The position numbers and the translations under genes were made by a program. A stretch of 42,429 nucleotides of DNA from Microcaldota archaeon (GTDB taxonomy: Archaea; Micrarchaeota; Micrarchaeia; Micrarchaeales; CABMGC01). Shown here piece by piece: positions 8,445-17,868 of the stretch. The stretch spans positions 1 through 42,429 of the forward strand of contig JAJYWY010000014.1 of assembly GCA_021791245.1 (NCBI GenBank), written 5' to 3'. The notes under the pieces were generated by a model, which ran no database searches, was not told the DNA's origin, and saw only the letters and a list, made by a program, of their open reading frames with translations. How positions within the stretch are numbered: the first letter of the stretch is position 1; each line of letters opens with the position of its first letter.

Positions 8445-9476
8445 CTATTTTCCGCATAATCCTGGAGATCCGTAGCACAATGCCTCATTTGCAGTCTGCG
8501 GCAGCGCAAGATATGCGCAGTCAACTACGGCTATGGGCGTAGTTGTTATGTTGTAGTATTGTGCAAGCAGCGCCTGCCTGTTAAGTTCTACAGTAGAGTT
8601 TGCCAGGCACGAATCAAGCGATGTTCTGTCAAGCTTGGAGCTGTTTGCGAGCAGGCTGAGCAGCGTTGGAGACATATATCCGGAATAAGCAGAAAGCAGG
8701 TTCGAATAGAATGCGCTCGCGTTCTTCTGTGCTGATGCGCAAAGAAGGTATCGTTCAAGCATCTGCGCATTGCCGAGCCCGTATCTCTCTGAAATATTGT
8801 AAGTAGGACCCTGCGAAAGCATCTTCAGGCTGGCATTCAGCGACATGCCATACTTGTCTTCCAAGGCAGTAAGGTTTACCAGGCTCTCTATAGCGCCAGG
8901 CGAATAAGGGTCCATGAACCAGTATATGCTGGCAGAACTGTTGCTTCCACATGCGAATTTCCCATTAAGCTTTATTGTTCCTTTTGCAGCTACATAATTG
9001 CCTAGAACTTTTGATATCTTCGGCAGCTGTGAATATGCAATGTCCAGCGAAAGGTTGGAATCATAGAGCACGAACGAATAGTATCCGGTTGCATTGCCTA
9101 TGCTTTCCGGAATCTTTACATACCACTCCCGCGATGCCGGTATATAATAAGCTGAGATATTGTTGACACTAGAAAAATACGGGAGCAGGGATAGATAGCC
9201 GTTCGCATAATTATAGCTGGCAAGTATCCTACCTGCTTGCTTTATAACTTGTGATTCATTGTGCATTGGGGCATATCCTCTAATAGTAGCAGTGGTCGCA
9301 GCACTAGAAGTAATATTGCCGTTTAATAAGACGGATTTCTGGTATGCTACCATTAAAAGCAACAGTATTAATATCGCTGCAAGCAGGATGAGCGCAACGT
9401 GTATTGTATCAAGCCCGCCTAATGCGCCTATCGGCTTCATAACAAGCTGCACGTCTTTTTTGTTTCTCTTTTCCAT
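8445..9476 (-). CDS. Membrane-anchored thioredoxin-fold (DsbA-like) protein lacking the CxxC
   Basis: N-terminal TM; ASIYWFMDPYSPGAIESL at the usual CPxC position; TTTPIAVVDC cis-Pro-like region. Start chosen at the internal MEKRNKK so the gene does not overlap the tRNA. Confidence 0.65.
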   Translation of the reverse strand: MEKRNKKDVQLVMKPIGALGGLDTIHVALILLAAILILLLLMVAYQKSVLLNGNITSSAATTATIRGYAPMHNESQVIKQAGRILASYNYANGYLSLLPYFSSVNNISAYYIPASREWYVKIPESIGNATGYYSFVLYDSNLSLDIAYSQLPKISKVLGNYVAAKGTIKLNGKFACGSNSSASIYWFMDPYSPGAIESLVNLTALEDKYGMSLNASLKMLSQGPTYNISERYGLGNAQMLERYLLCASAQKNASAFYSNLLSAYSGYMSPTLLSLLANSSKLDRTSLDSCLANSTVELNRQALLAQYYNITTTPIAVVDCAYLALPQTANEALCYGSPGLCGK

Positions 9477-9491
9477 GGTATCATCATAACG

Positions 9492-9606
9492 CGGGCCCGG
9501 CGGGATTTTCATCCTTCTCAATCAAACTTCTTCTCAAGAAATTATTTTGAACCCGCGACCCTCACCTTAGGACGGTACCGCTCTATCCAAGCTGAGCTAC
9601 GGGCCC
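9492..9606 (-). tRNA. tRNA-Arg (anticodon CCT) interrupted by a ~40-nt intron in the T-loop
   Basis: Reverse complement: gggcccg-ta-gctc-agcttggata-gagc-g-gtacc-gtCCTaa-ggtga-gggtc-gcggg-ttcaaa[intron]t-cccgc-cgggccc-g. Acceptor, D, anticodon and T stems form only if the ~40 nt within 9506..9548 is removed. Confidence 0.9.
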
Positions 9607-9667
9607 TTGCGGCTAAACATTACAATATAACTATAAATATTTTTAGTGTTGAACTAATAGGGATTAT

Positions 9668-11527
9668 ATGCTTTTCAAAAATGCAAGATCTGTTATTTAT
9701 TCCTTGGTATTTGTATTCCTGCTTTCAGGCATGCCTTACGCCTCCGCTCTGGTCGGCAGCTCTTCTATATACGCCCCCGCAGTGCTCTCTAACCTGAACA
9801 AAGGCGTGCTAACCCTTATATCCTTAAATGTTACGAGAGGGAATGGCACGGTAAGCATAACGGGCCCCCAAGGAGTCGGTATCTCAACGCTTACATCTGC
9901 TGAAATAGCGGCTTCATACGCCTCGTCATACCTCTCGCTCAACCATAGCAAGTATAATTTTACATACCACATAAACGATTCTAGGGCGAACGTATCAGGG
10001 CCAAGCGGCGGATTGGCATTTACGCTTCTTGCAATATCTGCGCTTCAGGGAAAGCCCCTTTTAGATAATTTCACTGTTACAGGCACGATATCGCCAAATG
10101 GTGATGTAGGCGAAGTGGGTGGAGTATACGACAAGGCGATGGTGGCGTCGCAGTATCATATGGGGTTTTTCATTGTTCCGTATGCTAGCAATCAGTCCTT
10201 CGAGTATTACCTATATTATATAATACAGTCCAAGTCCAATATGCCCATTGTATTTGCCAATAACGTGAGCGACGCCATACAATATGCATTTGGAAATAAG
10301 GCACCGAATAAGTTCGTGTTCAACCAGTACACCAACTACTATCTTGACAATCTTACTTCTTCAAATGTAAGCTGCAGCTCATGCAATCTATCAAGCTTCG
10401 CTAATATTGTAAACTTCACATTCAACTTCACGAACGCAAAAATAGATGGCTTGGGCGTAAACTATCCAGATGCAAAAGCCAATCTCGGAAGATCCCTTGC
10501 ACAGGCAGAAGAGATTTCAAGCAAGGGATATGCATACACCGGTGCAGATTTCGGGTTTCTCACGTACCTTAAGGCATTTCTGCTCTCAAATTCTGGTGCG
10601 GTGACGGAAGAAGACGCACTGCATGTGCTATTGAACGTATCTTCATTCTGCTCGTCATTCCAAATGCCGCAGATGAACCAGAATAATTACGAATATGTGC
10701 TTGGCGGCAGGATAAGGCACGATTGGGCAAACGTAACGCTTGACAATGCGATGCAATCCCTCAATTCCTCAAACCTGACCAGCGATGGCATGCTCAGCAG
10801 CGTCTATGCCGCAGGGAGCGCATATGGGTGGTGCCTTGCTTCGCAGGAGATGTACAGCATAGCGTCATCAATTAATGGAACTCCAATGACAACTACGCCA
10901 ATATTCAACTCAAACGTAAAAAGGCTCGTCAAACAGCAGATATCAAAAGTCGGCGGCAGCCTTTATACAAGTGCGGCAATGCAAGAGATAAATTCAAGCA
11001 TGTATGCGGCTGCGATGTATAATCTAGAATATAGCAAAGCATTTGACAATCCCCTAATATCGGGAAATGCGACAAAGGTAAAATCCGAAGTGGATGCGAA
11101 CATTGCAAACGGAACATTTGGAATATGGCCTGCAGAATTCTCCGCAAGCGCAAAGTTCTTCGTAAATGAAGCAGACCTGCCGCAGAACAGTAATCAGTCA
11201 ATGAGCATGCTATATACCGCATACACCACATCGCTTCTTGCGTCAGGGCTATCGTATGCTAACAAGCTGGTGTCAAGTTCCCTTGTTGCCATGCAGCCCG
11301 GTGCGATATCCTCGGCGCAGCTTAACAATATACAGGCGCAATTGGGCAATCTTACGGCAGATGCAAGCAACCTGAACTCGCAGGTTACAAGCATATATTC
11401 CTCGTTGATAATAATCTCCGTAATGCTTTTCGTTATCCTAATAATACTGCTGTATATAATGTTAAAGCTTGGACCAGGAATGCCTCCTGCCGGAGATGTG
11501 CATGCAAAGAGGAGAATAAGGAAATAG
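9668..11527 (+). CDS. Secreted/membrane-anchored Lon-type S16 serine protease domain protein without AAA+ ATPase
   Basis: Signal peptide; GPSGGLAFTLLAISALQGKPLLDNFTVTGTISPNGDVGEVGGVYDKAMVA (Ser/Lys dyad context); C-terminal TM then basic tail. Confidence 0.85.
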   Translation: MLFKNARSVIYSLVFVFLLSGMPYASALVGSSSIYAPAVLSNLNKGVLTLISLNVTRGNGTVSITGPQGVGISTLTSAEIAASYASSYLSLNHSKYNFTYHINDSRANVSGPSGGLAFTLLAISALQGKPLLDNFTVTGTISPNGDVGEVGGVYDKAMVASQYHMGFFIVPYASNQSFEYYLYYIIQSKSNMPIVFANNVSDAIQYAFGNKAPNKFVFNQYTNYYLDNLTSSNVSCSSCNLSSFANIVNFTFNFTNAKIDGLGVNYPDAKANLGRSLAQAEEISSKGYAYTGADFGFLTYLKAFLLSNSGAVTEEDALHVLLNVSSFCSSFQMPQMNQNNYEYVLGGRIRHDWANVTLDNAMQSLNSSNLTSDGMLSSVYAAGSAYGWCLASQEMYSIASSINGTPMTTTPIFNSNVKRLVKQQISKVGGSLYTSAAMQEINSSMYAAAMYNLEYSKAFDNPLISGNATKVKSEVDANIANGTFGIWPAEFSASAKFFVNEADLPQNSNQSMSMLYTAYTTSLLASGLSYANKLVSSSLVAMQPGAISSAQLNNIQAQLGNLTADASNLNSQVTSIYSSLIIISVMLFVILIILLYIMLKLGPGMPPAGDVHAKRRIRK

Positions 11528-11531
11528 CAGA

Positions 11532-11999
11532 GTGGTTGGATTGGATACCGATGTATTTTGCACAGAAGCAATAGAAAGGCAGACATATTTTGATACCAGG
11601 AATATAAGAGTAGTGTATGACATAGCGCCTGTGACTCCTGGGCATTCCCTGCTGATACCAAAGAGGCACGTCACTGACGCGGCCCTGCTTACAGAAGAAG
11701 AGATGCTGGAAATGCTGGGCCTGGTGAAACTCCTAAGGGTTAAACTTATACCTTTCTTCAACGCTGAAGACTCGTATGATCTGATAATCCAAGTAGGCAA
11801 GTATTCCGGAATGTCTGTGCCGCATATACACATGCACTTCATACCAAGGCACAAGAACGATAAGTTCCAAGTCGACAACGACAAGCTTTACAGCGAAGTC
11901 GCAAAAGGGCCAGCAGCGAGGAGGCTTCTAGAGAAAACCGAATATAGCAGGATTATCGGGAGCCTCAGAAAAGAATTCCGCTATAAAGGGGGGCAATGA
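11532..11999 (+). CDS. HIT family protein
   Basis: PGHSLLIPKRHV and SVPHIHMHFIPR (HxHxH) motifs. Confidence 0.9.
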   Translation: MVGLDTDVFCTEAIERQTYFDTRNIRVVYDIAPVTPGHSLLIPKRHVTDAALLTEEEMLEMLGLVKLLRVKLIPFFNAEDSYDLIIQVGKYSGMSVPHIHMHFIPRHKNDKFQVDNDKLYSEVAKGPAARRLLEKTEYSRIIGSLRKEFRYKGGQ

Positions 12000-12852
12000 G
12001 TATCCCAACTATAGCTATGAGCATTGCCATTAGGGACAGGTTCCTCGCAAGACCGTAGAATTTTGCCGATTTGCCAAGATACCCTGCGCTTACATACAAG
12101 AAAATTATGTCAGAGATAAATATGGGAAAAGCATAAGCCGGGTTCCCCCTGAACGGCGCGACATATAGGAAAAGATACGCGCTTGCAAGTATCGATATCA
12201 TGTACATCAGCAATGCCACCAGCGATGCGTTTTTCCATCCTATTTTCGTGGGCAAAGTTGCAGCCTTCCTTGCTTTCATGTCGCCATACATATCCCTGAT
12301 TGTTCCGTGTATCTCCCTTGCAAGCCCGCTGAAGAATATCATTATTGAGACAAGCAATATGCTTTCAGGCAGATAATAATCCACTATATAGCCGCCGAAG
12401 ACGAATGGTATGACCATAGTCAGCGCTATGTATATGTTGCCTAATAGGAAAATTTCTTTCAGTCTATAGCTGTAAATGAATGCCAGGGCTGCGAAAACGG
12501 CAGCTATGGCAAAGCAATATGGGTTTATGAAGTAGCTTGAAATTATTCCTATTGCAAATCCCAAAGCAGTTGCATATAGCGCAGTTGCAGGCCTAAGCGT
12601 CCCGTTGACAAGTGGCCTGTCGCTTTTCTTGTTTATCTTGTCCACTTTTATGTCGAAGTAATCGTTTATGGCGAATGCGGAATAAGAGATGAAGAATGGG
12701 GATACGAATCCCATTAGAAGGGTAAATGCATTGCCTGGAAGGGCTCCCCTGTCTGATATAAGAATTGCCGCTAGCACTGCAATGTCAAGCATTATACTAT
12801 GCTCTATCCTGCCCAGTTTCAGAAGCCCTTCTAATTTTCTTGCAAGACCCAT
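11965..12852 (-). CDS. UbiA family prenyltransferase (possible archaeal lipid digeranylgeranyl transferase)
   Basis: NDYFDIKVDKINKKSDRPLVNG motif and multiple TM helices. Confidence 0.88.
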   Translation of the reverse strand: MGLARKLEGLLKLGRIEHSIMLDIAVLAAILISDRGALPGNAFTLLMGFVSPFFISYSAFAINDYFDIKVDKINKKSDRPLVNGTLRPATALYATALGFAIGIISSYFINPYCFAIAAVFAALAFIYSYRLKEIFLLGNIYIALTMVIPFVFGGYIVDYYLPESILLVSIMIFFSGLAREIHGTIRDMYGDMKARKAATLPTKIGWKNASLVALLMYMISILASAYLFLYVAPFRGNPAYAFPIFISDIIFLYVSAGYLGKSAKFYGLARNLSLMAMLIAIVGILIAPLYSGILF

Positions 12853-12856
12853 ATGC

Positions 12857-15190
12857 TTACACCATATGATGAAGCGCTACGAAATCCTTTGCAAACATTG
12901 AAAGGTCATCAGGCACGCTTATTTTTATCTCGTCCTTGAAGCTTTTTCCCTCGTCTTTCTTTTTGTTCCAGACAAAAGAATTGAAAGACGCGATTTTTTC
13001 AGTGTAATCGCCAAGCCCATAATCCTCTATCGATTCCGGATATCTTTCAAGGTGTATGCTCCTATCCGAGTACATATTCCTCCAAAGGTAGTCTGTTATT
13101 ATCGGGAATATAGGTGACATGGTATTCAGTATGGCTTTGAGTGCAAAATGGAGCACATATCTTGCGCTGTCCGTCTCCTCTTTAGTGAAGCTTTCTCCGC
13201 CGTAAGCGCGCGCTTTAACCAGCTCTATATAATGGTCCGCGAACACATTCCATGTCACATCCCGGAGCATGAGCGCAGTCCTGTCGAACCTGTATTCCTC
13301 ATTGAAAGCTATCACGCCTTTAAGCATGCCGGATAGCACTGAAAGCATCCACTTGTCGGTTGCATAAAGCTCAGCCGGCATCTCCGCCTGCTCGAACGAT
13401 GATATAAACCTGGCTATGTTCCACAGTTTCGTTAAGAACTTTCCCGCACCTGCTATCCTGTCCATGGAGCATCTGACGTCGTCCTCCGCTATGTTTCCTT
13501 CCAGAAAAGCCCATGCCCTGAACGATTCTGCGCCGAATTTCTCGAGTACTTCTTTCGGCAGTATTACATTTCCTACGCTTTTGCTCATCTTGTCCCCTTT
13601 TTCGTCCACTACATGCATGTGTATCCATACGTCTTCGAATGGTGCTTTCCCGAACAAAAGATAGGACTTTAGCAGTGTGAAATATAACCAGCTCCTGACT
13701 ATCTCCTTTCCCTGCGGCCTCAGGGTAACTGGGTAATTTTTGCTGAATGAATCCTTGTCCCAGAGATATCCGCTTATGTACTGCTGGCTGCTCGAACTGT
13801 CGAACCACGTGTCGAAGATCCTTGTCTCTCCCTCGAATTCATTGCCTCCGCACTTTGCACATTTATCAACTGGCGGTTTTTCCTTCCATGGCTTGTAATA
13901 CTTCCCCGCCTCCGGAATCACAACCTCCCTGCACGTCTTGCAGTACCATAGCGGTATCTCCGTGCCGTAATACCTCCTTCTCGACAAAACCCAGTCTATG
14001 GAGATGCCGTTTATCCAGCTCTCTAGAAGGCGCCTGCTCTTATCTGAATAGAATGCCATGTCCTGTGAAGCTTTTAGGAGTTGCTCCTTGAACTCTGCCT
14101 GCTTTAGGTAAAGTTCCTTCGAGGCTATGAACTCTATGGGCGTCTTTGTCCTCCAGCATATTGGAAACCTGTGGTGCACATTCTCCGTCTTTTCCATTAA
14201 CCCCAAAGATTCCAGGTCTTCCACTATAGCTTTCCTTGCTTCCTTAATCTTCATGCCGTCGTATTTCGAACCGCCGATGTGGATCCTGCCGTCATCGCCT
14301 ATTATATACGTGGGAGGTATATTCTTCTCGCGCAGCGTCCTTATGTCCTCAAGGTCCCCATAGCTGCACACCATCAATATGCCGGATCCGTATGACGGAT
14401 CTACCGAAGGATGCTCTATTATATCCACCTTTATGCCAAAGATCGGCACTATGGCCGTGTCCCCCTTTAGCACCCTCCTTTTGTCATCTTCTGGATTAAC
14501 GAGCACTAATTTGCACGCAGGAAGCAGCTCGGGCCTCGTAGTTGCGACTATTATCTGGCCGTGATTTGAAGTCTCGAACCTTATATGGTAAAGTACTGTA
14601 TCTCCTTCGCTGTATTCGACTTCAGAATCCGAGATCGTGGTATGGCAGTCAATGCAGTAATTAGAAGGCATTGAATTCTCGTATACAAGCCCCTTTTTAT
14701 AAAGGAGTATGAACGTTTCCTGTGTCATCCGCCTGTATTCATCGCTGTCGGTCTCGTATGCCGAGCCTATGCTGCTTCCTACCTGCCAGCTATTGAAGCT
14801 TATGCCAAGCATCCTGAAGCTTTCAAGCGACGTATCCTCATATTTCTTTAGAAGGAGCTTGCAGTTTTCTATATAGCTCTCCCTAGGCGTGCTGAGTATG
14901 CTCATCCTGAATTCCTTCTCTGCCTGCACTTCTATCGGAAGCCCGTTCCTGTCCATTCCAAGAGGGAATAGCACATTCATCCCCATCTTCCTCTTGTGCC
15001 TTGCTATTGCATCCATCCATGTATAAACTGTGGCATGGCCTATGTGTATTGGAGCATTTATATAAGGCGGGGGAGTGTCTATGCTGTATGTCTTCCCTTC
15101 ACTATTTTTGAAATTGTAAATTCCTTCCTTATCCCACGACTCAATAACCTGCCTCTCCAAGTCCTTCGACCATCTTTTTTCTTCTATCAT
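12857..15190 (-). CDS. valS: Valyl-tRNA synthetase
   Basis: IDTPPPYINAPIHIGHA, KMSKSVGNVI, TRIFDTWFDSSSS; class I aaRS of archaeal ValRS type. Confidence 0.88.
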   Translation of the reverse strand: MIEEKRWSKDLERQVIESWDKEGIYNFKNSEGKTYSIDTPPPYINAPIHIGHATVYTWMDAIARHKRKMGMNVLFPLGMDRNGLPIEVQAEKEFRMSILSTPRESYIENCKLLLKKYEDTSLESFRMLGISFNSWQVGSSIGSAYETDSDEYRRMTQETFILLYKKGLVYENSMPSNYCIDCHTTISDSEVEYSEGDTVLYHIRFETSNHGQIIVATTRPELLPACKLVLVNPEDDKRRVLKGDTAIVPIFGIKVDIIEHPSVDPSYGSGILMVCSYGDLEDIRTLREKNIPPTYIIGDDGRIHIGGSKYDGMKIKEARKAIVEDLESLGLMEKTENVHHRFPICWRTKTPIEFIASKELYLKQAEFKEQLLKASQDMAFYSDKSRRLLESWINGISIDWVLSRRRYYGTEIPLWYCKTCREVVIPEAGKYYKPWKEKPPVDKCAKCGGNEFEGETRIFDTWFDSSSSQQYISGYLWDKDSFSKNYPVTLRPQGKEIVRSWLYFTLLKSYLLFGKAPFEDVWIHMHVVDEKGDKMSKSVGNVILPKEVLEKFGAESFRAWAFLEGNIAEDDVRCSMDRIAGAGKFLTKLWNIARFISSFEQAEMPAELYATDKWMLSVLSGMLKGVIAFNEEYRFDRTALMLRDVTWNVFADHYIELVKARAYGGESFTKEETDSARYVLHFALKAILNTMSPIFPIITDYLWRNMYSDRSIHLERYPESIEDYGLGDYTEKIASFNSFVWNKKKDEGKSFKDEIKISVPDDLSMFAKDFVALHHMV

Positions 15191-15200
15191 AAAAACACGA

Positions 15201-16187
15201 TCATTTCAGGAAAAAGCCTAGTGAAAGGTATGCAAGCTTTGCAGCAAGAAAATTAGGGGCGACAATGCCAGGTATTGGCGCGAGTTCCATAATATCCATG
15301 CCCGCAAGGTTTTTCTCTTTTGAAAGGGATTTCATGATACTTACAAGGTCCCTGAAGAATAAACCTGCAGGCTCGGGTGTTCCAACGCTTGGCATTTCGC
15401 TTGGGTCAAGCACGTCGATGTCTATGGTTATGTACACGTCCTTTCCGGTATTTTTGATTATCCATTCAGCAGCCTTCTCCGCGCCCATCTTGCCGAAGTC
15501 GTCTGCAAATAGTATCCTGTCCCTATGCTTTTTTGCGGACTCCTCGTCTATGCACCTTATGCCTACCTGCACTATGCTCTCGTACATCTCTCCTGCCCTC
15601 GTGATTACAGAGCCATGCGTGTACTTGCTTCCGAAGAGCTCTTCCCATGAGTCTGCATGTGCGTCTAGATGTATTATGCTTATATCCCTGCCGCGCTTCT
15701 TGAATGCCTTTATCGCACCTATGGTGAGCGAATGGTCGCCCCCAAGCATTAATGGAATCTTTCCGTCGTCAATTATCATTGCCACCTCCCCGCTTACCCT
15801 ATCCTGCATCTTCTCAAGGGAATCAAGGTCTGGCTGCAGCTCGTCAAGGGTGTATACGCTCTTATCTTCAAGCTTCCTGCCCAATTCATAACTGTAAGGT
15901 TCTATGCTCCTGCTTGCCTCTATTATCGCATGCGGTCCATCCCTCGAACCCGCCTTGTAAGTAGTTGCATGGTCGTATGGCACCGGAAGTACCACTACTT
16001 TTGCACTGGAATAGTCATCGGAGTCAAAGCCGAACATGGTGTATTTCGGCATTGGATTAAGAAGCATTGAAATCGCAGCCTCAGAAAGCGGTGCTTTCTG
16101 CCAATCTCTTTTTGTCTCGAAAAGTCTTTTAACTATATCTATCTCCTGACCAGGCGCTAACAGGACGAGCCCACCGCGACGCAGCAT
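15201..16187 (-). CDS. speB: Agmatinase/arginase (ureohydrolase) family protein
   Basis: GGDHSLTIGAIKAF, IHLDAHADSWE, TIDIDVLDPSEMPSVGTPEPAG. N-terminal start uncertain. Confidence 0.9.
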   Translation of the reverse strand: MLRRGGLVLLAPGQEIDIVKRLFETKRDWQKAPLSEAAISMLLNPMPKYTMFGFDSDDYSSAKVVVLPVPYDHATTYKAGSRDGPHAIIEASRSIEPYSYELGRKLEDKSVYTLDELQPDLDSLEKMQDRVSGEVAMIIDDGKIPLMLGGDHSLTIGAIKAFKKRGRDISIIHLDAHADSWEELFGSKYTHGSVITRAGEMYESIVQVGIRCIDEESAKKHRDRILFADDFGKMGAEKAAEWIIKNTGKDVYITIDIDVLDPSEMPSVGTPEPAGLFFRDLVSIMKSLSKEKNLAGMDIMELAPIPGIVAPNFLAAKLAYLSLGFFLK

Positions 16188-16414
16188 AACGCATGGTCAT
16201 TGTAGCAGTATTACTCAAACGAAATGTCTCTCTCCTGGTGAAGTTCCCTCCATTTCTATTCGCAGTTTTTCAACGGAATATATGAACATGCAGTATTCTT
16301 CCGAGAGCATAGTGCAGGTGTTGACTTGCAGGATGCGGGCAGTCTGAATAGCAGAATATTATTTATATTTTAGCCCCCACTAAAATTGTTTTTAAATTAT
16401 TCCATACTGATTTT

Positions 16415-17269
16415 GTGATTCGAATGCCTGATTTCAAGATGTACATACCACATAAAAAGTTCATATCTGACAATGATCTCTCGGGATGTCCCAACATGTC
16501 AGAATCGCTCAAGTCTGTCGATGCTATAGTATCTCTCTCTGACGTATCAAGGATTTTTGGCTCTTTGGATGCACAGCCTCTCTCGGCTAGTATGTTCGAC
16601 AAAAAAGAGCTCGTGTGCTTACTTAGAGGAGTCATAGACATGAGAGGCAACGCCGTGTACTCAAACGCAGAGATAGAGTTCGAACAGAAAACTTCGGCAA
16701 GCATATTCGCTAGGCAGATACATGTAGAGAGCGACAAGATACAACAGAATGCGATAAGCCTGAAAAGATTATTCGACAGGTTCGGCATAACGGATATAAC
16801 GTCTGTGGAATCCTCGATGTTGTTCGTAGAGAGTGGCGGTCAGCGATTCGCAGCATTCTACTTCCCTCCAATAATAGAAGTCGTTGACAGGATAAATTTC
16901 AGCCTCCCTATAACGATGCTCCACAATAGAATAAAATGCGGCGACGACAGATTCGAGATAGACACGCCGCAAGGCAAGAAAGAGATAAACGTAAAAAATC
17001 TTTACTATAAAGCAGAGAAGATTATCTCCATGAACGAGCGCATACAGATACTAAGGGACGGCACGCATAGGGCATATCTGTCGCATCTGCTGAAGGCGCC
17101 TTTCCATGTCATAATAATAAGGAACTGCAATGTCCCTTCGCACAGTATACCCATAGCATTTGACGACTTGATACTCGCTGTCGGCAAGCCGAAGAGAAAG
17201 GAGGACAGGTTCCTTGGATTCTGCGACAACTTGTGGCTTGACATGCAGAGGGCGGGGATAGACGGGTAA
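16415..17269 (+). CDS. Hypothetical protein with weak ParB-like (DGTHRA) C-terminal signature
   Basis: 284-aa ORF; NERIQILRDGTHRAYLSHLLKAPFHVIII resembles ParB-like/DGxHR folds; no further recognisable domain. Confidence 0.65.
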   Translation: MIRMPDFKMYIPHKKFISDNDLSGCPNMSESLKSVDAIVSLSDVSRIFGSLDAQPLSASMFDKKELVCLLRGVIDMRGNAVYSNAEIEFEQKTSASIFARQIHVESDKIQQNAISLKRLFDRFGITDITSVESSMLFVESGGQRFAAFYFPPIIEVVDRINFSLPITMLHNRIKCGDDRFEIDTPQGKKEINVKNLYYKAEKIISMNERIQILRDGTHRAYLSHLLKAPFHVIIIRNCNVPSHSIPIAFDDLILAVGKPKRKEDRFLGFCDNLWLDMQRAGIDG

Positions 17270-17522
17270 TCGATGAAGCTGTCCATGATCTATTGCCAAA
17301 ATTCCCTTTTTCACATCCTTGCATCCGCATTGCCGCCTTATTTGCAAAGTAATTTATTTCTTTCAGGCCAATATTAATCTGAGATTCGGTTCCCTATATG
17401 CTAAAGAAAACAAAATGAAGGCATGACATAAGCACAATGATGGAAAGTAAGAGCATAAAAATGCGCAAACCGATACCTATAAATGCGATAAAGAATATAA
17501 AGTGTAAACTATAGTGATAATA

Positions 17523-17846
17523 ATGCCAAAGCCGATGCAAAGATCAAGAAGCCTGAGAAGGCTCTCAAGGGTGACTCCCAAGAAGAGAAACGTCGTCCAT
17601 TATGCGAGGAAGAAGAATGCATTTCCGCACTGTGCTATATGCAAGAAGGAACTTAACGGAATCTCTTTGAATAGATCCGGAGGCAAATCCCGAAGGAAGA
17701 ATTCAAGGATATTTGGAGGGGTATTATGTGCAAACTGCACGTCAAACGTGGTGAAACTGGCAAGCAGGGTTGAAAATGGCGAGATGAAGCTCAATGAAAT
17801 AAGCATTCTCCAGAGGCAGTATGTGCTCCAGATGACAGCACATTAA
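17523..17846 (+). CDS. rpl34e: Ribosomal protein L34e
   Basis: RSRSLRRLSRVTPKKRNVVHYARKK...CAICKKEL...GGVLCANC. Confidence 0.92.
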   Translation: MPKPMQRSRSLRRLSRVTPKKRNVVHYARKKNAFPHCAICKKELNGISLNRSGGKSRRKNSRIFGGVLCANCTSNVVKLASRVENGEMKLNEISILQRQYVLQMTAH

Positions 17847-17868
17847 TACACAAGCATGTTGATCGTCC

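Noticed and set aside
9477-9521. N-terminal extension MRRMKIPPGPRYDDT of the DsbA-like ORF
   Set aside because: It overlaps the tRNA-Arg 3' end; the extension is translated tRNA sequence, and an internal Met before KRNKK fits better.
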